Origin: Candidatus Neomarinimicrobiota bacterium
GTDB taxonomy: Bacteria; Fidelibacterota; SORT01
Reading direction: 5' to 3'
Assembly: GCA_022573815.1 (NCBI GenBank)
Contig: JACZTG010000003.1
Coordinates: 1-64,000 of the forward strand
Length of the DNA stretch: 64,000 nucleotides
Of the stretch, positions 1-7,607 are shown piece by piece (positions within the stretch are counted from its first letter, which is position 1; each line of letters begins with the position of its first letter). A program made the translations under genes and the position numbers. The notes beneath the pieces were generated by a model. That model did not search any database. It was not told the origin of the DNA and saw nothing but the letters and a program-made list of their open reading frames with translations.

Positions 1-149
1 GAGGAGCGGAAGCTGTCGGTCCGATACTTGTCGGGTTGGAAAAACCTGTTCATGTATTGCAAATCGGTTCATCCGAAGTTAAAGATGTGGTGAATATGAC
101 TGCGATAGCAGTCGTAAACGCTCAGAACATTGAGGAAGCAAATAAATAA
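1..149 (+). CDS. maeB: Malic enzyme (MaeB type), C-terminal end only
   Basis: Only the last 48 codons are in the window, read in frame 3 from base 3 to a TAA at 147-149. The peptide contains GPILVGLEKPVHVLQIGSS and DVVNMTAIAVVNAQ. These match the end of the phosphotransacetylase-like domain that closes NADP-dependent malic enzymes of the MaeB type, which decarboxylate malate to pyruvate. A stand-alone phosphate acetyl- or butyryltransferase is the alternative, but the HVLQ and VNM residues fit MaeB better. The decarboxylating N-terminal part lies upstream of the window and cannot be checked. Confidence 0.6.
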   Translation, partial: GAEAVGPILVGLEKPVHVLQIGSSEVKDVVNMTAIAVVNAQNIEEANK

Positions 150-394
150 AAAAATAAATTAGAATTCGGGACGGTTTGGGTAACGGCAGTGGATTAATCT
201 TGACCGGGTTTGGTATTACCTAATGATAGTGCTAAAAACGAACATTTATGAGACACATTTTTAGTGTCCCAAAAAGGTATATCAAAACTCCTATTAACGA
301 TTAAATCGGTAATCATTTATCTTGCGAGATTTCATCCGATCGAGTAACTTTCATACTTAATTCCACCATACAATAATGGGAAGATATAAGAATT

Positions 395-2224
395 ATGCAC
401 TCTGAGCCCAAACGCAAACTCGCCGCAATAATGTTCATGGACATGGTGGGCTATACAGCTCTTATGCAGAAGGATGAAGGCAAAGCGAGAGGATTGATCA
501 AAAGACACCGTGATTTGGTCAAGCCTCATGTCGATAAGCACGGCGGTGAGATAATACAGTATGTAGGTGACGGAACGTTCTGCCGTTTCGACAGCGCCAT
601 AGAAGCTGTGAATGCTGCTCTTGAGATTCAGCATGTCTTTAAGTTAGAAGACGAAATATCACTACGTATCGGTATTCATGTCGGAGACGTAATGGTTGAA
701 GGAGAAGAAGTTTATGGGGATGGTGTCAATGTTGCATCAAGGATAGAGCCTCTTGCTGAAGCAGGCGGCGTGTGTATTTCTGAAAGAGTTTATGATGACA
801 TTCGGAATCAATCTGAATTGGAAGCTCATTTATTAGGGGAAAGGGTTCTGAAGAATGTTGCACGGCCAATTAAAATTTATTCATTAATTCTTCAAGATAA
901 AAAAATGTCACCAACGATGAGTCAAAATATTGATTCTGGTGGTAGATCAATTGCTGTATTGCCCTTCGTAAATATGAGTTCTGATCCGGAAAATGAATAT
1001 TTTGGGGACGGGTTAGCTGAAGAGATCATAAATGCCTTAACTAAGATTCAAGATTTAAGGGTCGCTTCAAGGACATCTTCATTCTCATTTAAAGAAAGGA
1101 ACGATGATATCCGTGAGATAGGTGAGAAGCTCAATGTAGATACGATTCTTGAGGGCAGTGTGCGAAGACAAGGCAAAAAACTTCGGGTAACGGCCCAGCT
1201 TATCAATGTGGAAGACGGCTATCATCTATGGTCCGAGAGATACGATAAAGAATTAGAAGAGGTCTTTGAAATTCAAGATGAAATCACCGAAAACATCATA
1301 CAAGCGTTGGAGGTGATTCTCAGTGATAATGAGAAGAACTTAATCAAAAATAAGCCATCGGTAGACGTTAAAGCTTATGATTTCTATCTTCGTGCTCGAA
1401 AATTTATGCATAGTTTAACAAAGAAAAATTTTAATTATGCATTGAAAATGCTTTTTCGTGCGATTGAAATCGATCCCAATTATGCGATTGCATATGCAAG
1501 CATAGCTGAATGCCACTGTTGGCTTTATCTTTATCACGAGAGCAAGCAAGAAAATCTAATTAAAGCCGAGGAAGCGAGCCAAAGATCGATAGAGCTTGGA
1601 CCTGATTTGGCAGAAACTCATGTGTCAAGGGGATATGCGGCATCTATCAATAAAAAGTATATCGAAGCAGAAAGTGAATTTAGAACAGCAATTGGAATTA
1701 ATCCTAAATTATATGAAGCATACTATTTTTATGGCCGGACTTGCTTGGTTCAAGGCAAATTAGAAGAAGCTTCACAATTATTTGAGAAAGCAAGTGTTCT
1801 ATTGCCCGAAGATTATCAAGCATTAAATTTTCTTGGTTCTGTTCTCAGAGGTCTTGGTGATATTGAAAAAGCGATTGAGGCTGAATCAGAGAGCTTAAAG
1901 AGAGTAGGGCACCACTTAGAGCTTAATCCTGATGACGTCCGTGCTCTTTATTTGGGTGCGTCCGTACACATTAAAATCGGAAATAAAAAATTGGGACTGG
2001 AATGGTCTAGTAAAGCGCTTGAATTAGAACCGGAAGATGTTGGAGTCCTATATAATGTCGCATGTAGTTATTCCTTGCTTGGTAAGATAGATGAAGCAAT
2101 TGAATTGTTAGAGAAAGCAGTTGATGGCGGTTTTGATCATGTAGAATGGATAGAAAACGATTCCGATTTGGATCCGCTTCGAGACCATCCTAAATTTCAG
2201 TCACTAATTGAAAAATTGAAATAA
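395..2224 (+). CDS. Class III adenylate/guanylate cyclase fused to FlgO/TolB-like and TPR domains
   Basis: This 609-residue protein has three parts. Residues 1-165 are a class III nucleotide cyclase catalytic domain. They keep the metal-binding aspartates D16 (FMDMVGYTAL) and D58 (YVGDGT) and the second-half residues D108, N111 and R115 (YGDGVNVASR). Residues 183-310 resemble the FlgO/TolB N-terminal domain found in CadC-like sensors (RSIAVLPFVNMSSDPENEYF). Residues 340-609 are TPR-type helical repeats. No transmembrane segment is visible, so it should be cytoplasmic. It probably makes cAMP in response to a protein or ligand sensed by the C-terminal parts; the nucleotide specificity is not established. 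It stands alone, upstream of a tRNA gene. Confidence 0.85.
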   Translation: MHSEPKRKLAAIMFMDMVGYTALMQKDEGKARGLIKRHRDLVKPHVDKHGGEIIQYVGDGTFCRFDSAIEAVNAALEIQHVFKLEDEISLRIGIHVGDVMVEGEEVYGDGVNVASRIEPLAEAGGVCISERVYDDIRNQSELEAHLLGERVLKNVARPIKIYSLILQDKKMSPTMSQNIDSGGRSIAVLPFVNMSSDPENEYFGDGLAEEIINALTKIQDLRVASRTSSFSFKERNDDIREIGEKLNVDTILEGSVRRQGKKLRVTAQLINVEDGYHLWSERYDKELEEVFEIQDEITENIIQALEVILSDNEKNLIKNKPSVDVKAYDFYLRARKFMHSLTKKNFNYALKMLFRAIEIDPNYAIAYASIAECHCWLYLYHESKQENLIKAEEASQRSIELGPDLAETHVSRGYAASINKKYIEAESEFRTAIGINPKLYEAYYFYGRTCLVQGKLEEASQLFEKASVLLPEDYQALNFLGSVLRGLGDIEKAIEAESESLKRVGHHLELNPDDVRALYLGASVHIKIGNKKLGLEWSSKALELEPEDVGVLYNVACSYSLLGKIDEAIELLEKAVDGGFDHVEWIENDSDLDPLRDHPKFQSLIEKLK

Positions 2225-2339
2225 GACCATTTTTTACACGCCCACCAACGTCCCAAATCTTAGAATAACGGGAGCTTCTGACAATTAGCATTTGAGACAG
2301 CAGTGTTATATCTCATATGCCATCTAATTAAACTGACTA

Positions 2340-2368
2340 TTGAAATTAAGTTTGCAATTCAGTAAACT
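2340..2368 (+). promoter_or_regulatory. Sigma70-type promoter for tRNA-Val
   Basis: TTGAAA at 2340-2345 and TAAACT at 2363-2368 are 17 bp apart. The -10 ends 9 bp before the mature 5' end of the tRNA, so transcription would start almost at the tRNA itself. The call rests on motif and spacing only. Confidence 0.5.
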
Positions 2369-2377
2369 AATCTTACC

Positions 2378-2452
2378 GGGCGCATAGCTCAGTTGGTTTA
2401 GAGCGCCGCCCTTACAAGGCGGATGTCACAGGTTCGAGTCCTGTTGTGCCCA
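2378..2452 (+). tRNA. tRNA-Val (anticodon UAC)
   Basis: The sequence folds as a full cloverleaf. The acceptor stem is GGGCGCA/TGTGCCC with one G-U pair. The D arm contains AGCTCAGTTGG, and the anticodon stem CCGCC/GGCGG encloses the loop CTTACAA, giving anticodon UAC. The T arm is CACAGGTTCGAGTCCTGTT. The discriminator base is A2452. CCA is not encoded, so it must be added after transcription. Confidence 0.95.
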
Positions 2453-2528
2453 CTTCTCGCTGATTGACAACCAAAAAACATCTTTCAACAGCCATTTGAT
2501 CTTAACCTATCTCCGGATTCGACTTTTG

Positions 2529-2557
2529 TTGACAACGAGAACGATGTATGGTATATT
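2529..2557 (+). promoter_or_regulatory. Sigma70-type promoter upstream of the isolated nuoI
   Basis: A perfect TTGACA (2529-2534) is followed after exactly 17 bp by TATATT (2552-2557), one mismatch from consensus. It lies 39 bp before the ATG of the ferredoxin-type NuoI gene at 2596 and probably drives the 2.6-9.6 kb gene run. Confidence 0.6.
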
Positions 2558-2595
2558 TATGCCGAAGAATTTATGAAAGGAAATAATTACAACAG

Positions 2596-3117
2596 ATGAT
2601 TGTACACAGACCAAAATCTGTTTTGGATAAATTTTATATACCGGCAATATTACAAGGTTTGGCGCTTACTTTCAGGCACCTGATGGGGAGTCGTTTCACG
2701 ATACAATATCCTGAGGAAACAGTGAAACATCATCCGGGCTACAGAGGGGCGCACAGGTTAAATAAAGACAGTAAGGGGAGGATAAAGTGTGTCGCATGTG
2801 AAATGTGCTCTACAGCTTGCCCCGCTAACTGTATAACAATTTCACCTTCGCCGTCTGAATGGATGGACAGGGAAAGAGTTCCCGAAAAGTTTGAGATCAA
2901 TATGTTAAGGTGTATTTACTGCGGGATGTGCGAAGAAGCATGCCCGGAGGATGCAATAGAATTAACCTACATTGACGATTTAGTTTCTTATACTCGTTCT
3001 GAGATGATTTGGGACAAAGACAAGCTTCTTAGACAGTTTGATCTCACAATAAATAACCAACCAATGAAAACGGCGCAGCGTGGAGCATCTATGAAAGCGC
3101 TTCATGGGGCTGTGTAA
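2596..3117 (+). CDS. nuoI: NADH-quinone oxidoreductase subunit I, second copy (NuoI2)
   Basis: The 173-residue protein carries two [4Fe-4S] motifs, CVACEMCSTACPANC and CIYCGMCEEACPEDA, as in the NuoI subunit that passes electrons through clusters N6a/N6b of complex I. The N-terminal helix (FYIPAILQGLALTFRHLMGS) and the following FTIQYPEE segment are typical of NuoI. It is separated from all other complex I genes. A different nuoI sits inside the main cluster at 51587. It probably belongs with the nuoA2-C2-D2-E-F-G set near 59-64 kb. A consensus promoter lies just upstream. The ATG start has only a weak Shine-Dalgarno (AAAGG). Confidence 0.88.
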   Translation: MIVHRPKSVLDKFYIPAILQGLALTFRHLMGSRFTIQYPEETVKHHPGYRGAHRLNKDSKGRIKCVACEMCSTACPANCITISPSPSEWMDRERVPEKFEINMLRCIYCGMCEEACPEDAIELTYIDDLVSYTRSEMIWDKDKLLRQFDLTINNQPMKTAQRGASMKALHGAV

Positions 3118-3273
3118 AAAACGTTTTAAATTCATAGCGGAATTTTCATTCCGGGTAAGCGGGAAAAATTCTCATAGTGAATCGAGAGAATCTTTCCATA
3201 CGGATAAGTGCGTCTTTAAATCATCAGCTTCCTATCCAATTATCTGTTCTTCGGCGAACGAGCGTATAAGCTA

Positions 3274-4119
3274 ATGCAATTAGGCGATTATAAAATAAAC
3301 CCAATAGAGTGCGGAACTTTAGGACTTGACGGCGGAGCAATGTTCGGGGTCATACCTAAGACTATCTGGGAAAAAACCAATCCCGCGGACGACCGGAACA
3401 GAATCACACTTGCAATGCGAGCGATGTTAATTCAAGGCAAGGGAATGAATTTACTTGTTGAGTGCGGCGCCGGAGATAAATTTAACGATAAGTTAAAGGG
3501 GATATATTCCATAGATTATTCTCAGTCTTCATTAGAATCTTCTCTCTCTAAAGCAGGTTTGAATAGAGAAGATATAACTCACATAGTGCTTACACATCTG
3601 CATTTCGATCATACTGGCGGAGCGACAAGACTGAACGGCGAAGGAGTATTATCGGCTACGTTTCCAAATGCGACTTACTTCATTCACCAGACACAGTGGG
3701 ATACGGCGTTCAACCCTACGCCGCGTGACAAGGCGAGCTATTTTCATGAGAATTACGAATTACTAAAGACTAACGGTCAGCTGGAGCTCGTTCAAAATGA
3801 AGGAGAGCTATTTGCAGGAATAGAAACGATAGTTGTGAATGGGCATACTCCCGGTCAGATGTTGATCAAGATCAGCGGCGGAGAACGAGTTTTATTGTAC
3901 ATAGCAGACCTGGTCCCGACATCATCACATCTGCCCGTTCCGTTTTTAATGAGTTATGACCTGGAACCTCTTAAAACTATGGAGGAAAAAGAAAGGGTGC
4001 TTTCTCAAGCAGTTGAAGAGAACTGGATATTGTTTTATGGGCACGACCCTTTTATCGTAGCAACAGAAGTAATTAATAGTGACAAAGGATTTATTGCTGG
4101 AGAGGAGGTAAATATATGA
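3274..4119 (+). CDS. Metallo-beta-lactamase-fold hydrolase
   Basis: This 281-residue enzyme has the zinc signature THLHFDH (H108, H110, D112, H113). It also has the later ligands expected of the fold: a histidine in VNGHTPGQ, an aspartate in LLYIADLVP and a histidine in FYGHDP. The architecture resembles lactonase/hydrolase members of the MBL superfamily rather than beta-lactamases. The substrate cannot be read from the sequence. No signal peptide is seen, so it is likely cytoplasmic. Its stop overlaps the start of the DUF2203 gene by 4 bp (ATGA), implying translational coupling. Confidence 0.8.
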   Translation: MQLGDYKINPIECGTLGLDGGAMFGVIPKTIWEKTNPADDRNRITLAMRAMLIQGKGMNLLVECGAGDKFNDKLKGIYSIDYSQSSLESSLSKAGLNREDITHIVLTHLHFDHTGGATRLNGEGVLSATFPNATYFIHQTQWDTAFNPTPRDKASYFHENYELLKTNGQLELVQNEGELFAGIETIVVNGHTPGQMLIKISGGERVLLYIADLVPTSSHLPVPFLMSYDLEPLKTMEEKERVLSQAVEENWILFYGHDPFIVATEVINSDKGFIAGEEVNI

Positions 4120-4547
4120 GCTTGTACGGAACAAAAAAATTGTTCAGTGTGCAAGATGCCAGCGAGTTAATACCGGATCTGTCTGTAATGATAGACGAGT
4201 TTCGGGATAGAAAAAATAATTTTCTTAAGCTTAATAACGAGGTTATAGAATTAAGGAAAATTATAGAAGTAGATGAATACAGAAAGGAAGAACTTAGTAA
4301 AAAAGAAAGAATTCTTAAAGCTACTGCCGCTGAACTTGAAAATCTCATTATGCAAGTTAGAGATCTGGGTTGTCAATTGAAGGACCCTGAGGCCGGTTTA
4401 GTGGATTTTATTTCCGTGTATAAAGGTAAAAAAGTTTTTCTCTGCTGGAGACAGGGTGAGAAAGAAATAACGTGGTACCACGATATTAATTCCGGATTCT
4501 CAGGTCGGAAAGTAATCGAATATCCGGAAGAATTTAAGAACAATTAA
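4116..4547 (+). CDS. DUF2203 family protein
   Basis: This 143-residue protein begins with a helical region rich in charged residues. It ends with the hallmark block of DUF2203: DLGCQLKDPEAGLVDF, then VFLCWRQGEKEITWYHD and GFSGRK. The function of this family is unknown. The gene is translationally coupled to the MBL hydrolase before it. The C-terminal region holds two cysteines and a conserved Trp-His pair that could form a ligand pocket, but this is inference. Confidence 0.75.
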   Translation: MSLYGTKKLFSVQDASELIPDLSVMIDEFRDRKNNFLKLNNEVIELRKIIEVDEYRKEELSKKERILKATAAELENLIMQVRDLGCQLKDPEAGLVDFISVYKGKKVFLCWRQGEKEITWYHDINSGFSGRKVIEYPEEFKNN

Positions 4548-4749
4548 GTAGGATGAATTAACGGAATCAGACTTAAAATATATGTATAACTTAAAACTGA
4601 TAGCGAAAAGACAATGACAATTGAACCTAAAAATCAATATGAATATTTTTCAGTATTGTCGTTCGCTACCATAAAAAAAGATCGTATGGGGAAAATTAAA
4701 TCTATGAATAATTTCACACCCTACACTGATCTTTATGGGAGAGTAAGAT

Positions 4750-5538
4750 ATGACGGAACAATTAACGCTTTACGTGATGTTAGGGTCATTGGCGATAGTC
4801 GTAGCTACTATCATCTTGGCAGCGATAAAAATTAGAAGTGTTACGGCGAACGCAAAAAATGGAAACAACTATAATGCGCAAAAATCCGGATACAACAGCG
4901 GGCCGTCGCAGAGCAGCTTACAGCGAAAAGAAAGAGATCTGAAGAAGAGAGAAAGAAATCTTGGCCAGCGAAAGGGAGTACTAAAGCAACAGGAAAAAAT
5001 TATTTCCGACAAGAAAGCTGAATTGGATAAACTGATATCCGAAGAGACAGAAATATTATCGAAGATATCCGGGTTGTCGAAAGAGAAAGCCAAAAAGAAT
5101 TTAATGAACAATCTCAAAAAACAGCTTGAGTCCGAAATGGCGCGGTTAAAGGAGCAGATTGAAGAAGAATCCCGAAAAACAATAAACGAAGAAATGTCAG
5201 AATTGATTGAAGAGTCATTGAGGAAACACGCAGAGGAATCCGGAACCGATCTTTCGTTTTCGGTATTTATGCTTCCGCGCGCGGAAATAAAAAGTTGGGT
5301 AATTGGTTCAAGTGGCAGAAATATTAGAACATTTGAATCAACAACAGGCGCAAAGCTTGTCATATCTCAATTTTCGGATGCTGTAGTAATTTCCAGCCCC
5401 AACAGAAATAAAGTAAGAATGGCGGAAGTGGCATTGGATGAACTTATTTCAATGGGTAAGATAACTCCTGAACTTATAATGGACAAAGTTGCCCATTTGA
5501 AAGAAGAATTTGTTGAGTTTTTTGAAGAAGACAGATAG
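4750..5538 (+). CDS. RNase Y-like membrane-anchored KH-domain protein lacking the HD nuclease domain
   Basis: The 262 residues match the front half of RNase Y. There is a transmembrane helix at 7-26 and a long charged coiled coil at about 58-160. A KH domain at 174-250 has the GxxG loop VIGSSGRNIRTFE. RNase Y normally continues with an HD phosphodiesterase domain to about 520 residues. Here a TAG at 5536-5538 ends the protein right after the KH domain, and the following bases encode no HD remnant. It could be a membrane-tethered RNA-binding paralogue or a regulator of full-length RNase Y. The ATG has a GGGAG Shine-Dalgarno. nuoB2 follows 39 bp later. Confidence 0.8.
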   Translation: MTEQLTLYVMLGSLAIVVATIILAAIKIRSVTANAKNGNNYNAQKSGYNSGPSQSSLQRKERDLKKRERNLGQRKGVLKQQEKIISDKKAELDKLISEETEILSKISGLSKEKAKKNLMNNLKKQLESEMARLKEQIEEESRKTINEEMSELIEESLRKHAEESGTDLSFSVFMLPRAEIKSWVIGSSGRNIRTFESTTGAKLVISQFSDAVVISSPNRNKVRMAEVALDELISMGKITPELIMDKVAHLKEEFVEFFEEDR

Positions 5539-5577
5539 ATTCTATATCTTGAATATAAGAAGAAAGACAGAGAGCTG

Positions 5578-6078
5578 ATGATAGAAGACAATTTGCAGGG
5601 GGAGATTAAAGACAATATCATAACTACGCGGATTAAGGATTTTGTCTCGTGGTCGAGAAAAAATTCTTTATGGCCGATGCCGTTCGGAACGGCATGTTGC
5701 GCTATCGAGCTTATGGCAACTCTTTCTGCAAGATATGATCTTGCAAGGTTCGGAGCCGAAGCGATTAAATTTTCACCCCGACAATCCGATTTGATGATAG
5801 TTGCCGGAAGGGTGTCAATCAAAATGATGCCGGTATTAATAAAAATATATGAGCAAATGCCCGAACCGAAATGGGTTATATCAATGGGAGCCTGTGCCTC
5901 AAGCGGAGGCGTATTCGATACCTATACTTTAGTTCAGGGAATTGACCAGTTTATTCCGGTTGACGTTTACGTTCCGGGCTGTCCACCGCGTCCTGAGGGA
6001 CTGATTCACGCGGTTATGAAAATACAGGAGCAGATTACATCGGAGACAAGAGCAAGACCGTTAAGCGAAGTGCTTTAG
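5578..6078 (+). CDS. nuoB: NADH-quinone oxidoreductase subunit B, second copy (NuoB2)
   Basis: This 166-residue protein has all four ligands of cluster N2: the tandem cysteines in [12 protein letters not shown], the cysteine in MGACASSGG and the one in [11 protein letters not shown]. NuoB transfers electrons from the Fe-S chain to quinone. The main complex I cluster has its own nuoB at 48401, which differs clearly (for example GCCATSGG instead of GACASSGG). The second complex I set at 58.7-64 kb runs A2-C2-D2 and skips B, so this gene is its most likely missing subunit. It lies between the KH protein and leucyl aminopeptidase. Confidence 0.88.
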   Translation: MIEDNLQGEIKDNIITTRIKDFVSWSRKNSLWPMPFGTACCAIELMATLSARYDLARFGAEAIKFSPRQSDLMIVAGRVSIKMMPVLIKIYEQMPEPKWVISMGACASSGGVFDTYTLVQGIDQFIPVDVYVPGCPPRPEGLIHAVMKIQEQITSETRARPLSEVL

Positions 6079-6091
6079 ATTAGAGGATTGG

Positions 6092-7579
6092 ATGAAAGTT
6101 AGCGTAAGGACTGAAAGTTTTTTAAAACAAATTGACGGCACGCTGGTATTAGGTTTATTCAAAGGGGAAAAGCTCCCTGCATGGACGAAATCCCTTCCCG
6201 ATAAAATTGGCTCTCAAATTGCCAACATTGTTGATGAAGAAAAATTTAAGGGTGATTGGTCCAAGACGGTAACTCTTAGAGGGCCCATACAATCGAAACT
6301 TCGAATAATTATTGTTGTGGGACTTGGAGATAGTTCAGATTGGAATGAAGAGAAAGCGAGACAGGCGGCAGGAATTTCCAGAAGCTCGCTTGGCAGCTCT
6401 CAACAGAAAAAAGTCGCAATGACGATTTTCGGGGCTGATAATGAATCAGAGACTGCGAAAGCGCAAGTAGAGGGATTTATCTTATCAGGCTACGAGTTTA
6501 ATAAATATAAAACCTCAAAAGAGAGTGATAATAACAGCGTTCAAATCAGCTCGTTGGACCTAATAAAACTCAAAGGTTCTGTAGCTAATTCTCTAAAACG
6601 TGCAGTCAAAACCGGAAAGATATTTGCCGAGAGCGCAATGTTCGCCCGTAACCTTCAGATAGAACCCGGAAGCACCGCAACACCGACATTTCTTGCGTTA
6701 CAGGCACGTAATATTGCCCGGAAATCATCACGGATAAAAGTAACGGTTTTTGACAGAGCAAAAATTAAAAAGCTGAAAATGGGAGCAATCGTAGGAGTTT
6801 CCCGGGGAAGTCAGGAGCCGCCAAGGTTTATTATTCTCGAATATAAAGGCGCTTCGCCCAAACGTAAGCCCATCGTTCTTGTCGGAAAGGGAATAACTTT
6901 CGACAGTGGCGGAATAAGCATTAAACCTTCCGCGAGTATGGAAGAAATGAAATATGATATGTCAGGCGCCGCGGCAGTATTGGGAGTGTTTCACGGCCTG
7001 ATTAGCCTCGATATTAAAGAAAATGTTATAGGTGTGATTCCTGCTACGGAAAATTTACCGAGTGGCACGGCTTTAAAACCGGGTGACATCGTAAAGACGT
7101 ATTCAGGAAAAACTATAGAGATTATTAATACAGACGCCGAAGGCCGATTGGTGCTTGCCGATTCTCTTGCTTATGCTGTAAAGAATTTTAATCCCTCTAC
7201 AATTATCGATTTGGCTACACTCACCGGTTCTGTCGTGGTAGCTTTAAGTTCTCACGCATCCGCAATAATAGCCAATAATGCAGAACTCACAAAGAAGCTC
7301 GTCAGTTCGGGTGAATCTACGGGTGAAAGAATTTGGGAGCTGCCATTGTGGGACGAATATCGAGATCAGATAAAAAGTGATATTGCAGATATGAAAAATA
7401 TAGGGAGTAAAGGTGGTGGAGCAATAACCGCAGCCGCACTATTAGAAAAATTTGTGGGAGATGTCCCGTGGGCGCACCTCGATATAGCGGGAACCGCGTA
7501 TATTTCCAAATCACTACCCTATTCTCCAAAAGGACCTACAGGTGTAGGAGTCCGATTACTATTAGATTTTTTAAGCTGA
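6092..7579 (+). CDS. pepA: Leucyl aminopeptidase (M17 family)
   Basis: The 495-residue length is normal for the family. The C-terminal catalytic domain shows the M17 metal and active-site blocks VGKGITFDSGGISIKPS, MKYDMSGAAAV and the signature NTDAEGRLVLADSL. These bind two metal ions and cleave N-terminal residues from peptides in the cytoplasm. The N-terminal half is the usual less conserved macrodomain-like region. It starts at an ATG 14 bp after the nuoB2 stop, preceded by AGAGGATTGG, and is probably co-transcribed with its neighbours. Confidence 0.92.
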   Translation: MKVSVRTESFLKQIDGTLVLGLFKGEKLPAWTKSLPDKIGSQIANIVDEEKFKGDWSKTVTLRGPIQSKLRIIIVVGLGDSSDWNEEKARQAAGISRSSLGSSQQKKVAMTIFGADNESETAKAQVEGFILSGYEFNKYKTSKESDNNSVQISSLDLIKLKGSVANSLKRAVKTGKIFAESAMFARNLQIEPGSTATPTFLALQARNIARKSSRIKVTVFDRAKIKKLKMGAIVGVSRGSQEPPRFIILEYKGASPKRKPIVLVGKGITFDSGGISIKPSASMEEMKYDMSGAAAVLGVFHGLISLDIKENVIGVIPATENLPSGTALKPGDIVKTYSGKTIEIINTDAEGRLVLADSLAYAVKNFNPSTIIDLATLTGSVVVALSSHASAIIANNAELTKKLVSSGESTGERIWELPLWDEYRDQIKSDIADMKNIGSKGGGAITAAALLEKFVGDVPWAHLDIAGTAYISKSLPYSPKGPTGVGVRLLLDFLS

Positions 7580-7607
7580 TGAATATTTACCAGAAAGGAA
7601 TGAATTG

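Noticed and set aside
250-270. Hairpin after the malic enzyme gene (GAGACAC/GTGTCCC around ATTTTTA)
   Set aside because: One mismatch in the stem, no T tract afterwards, and it lies 100 bp beyond the stop codon; it is not convincing as a terminator.
4614-4835. Open frame of 73 codons before the KH-domain gene
   Set aside because: It overlaps the well-supported KH gene by 86 bp, has no recognisable similarity or ribosome site, and its composition is not convincing as protein.
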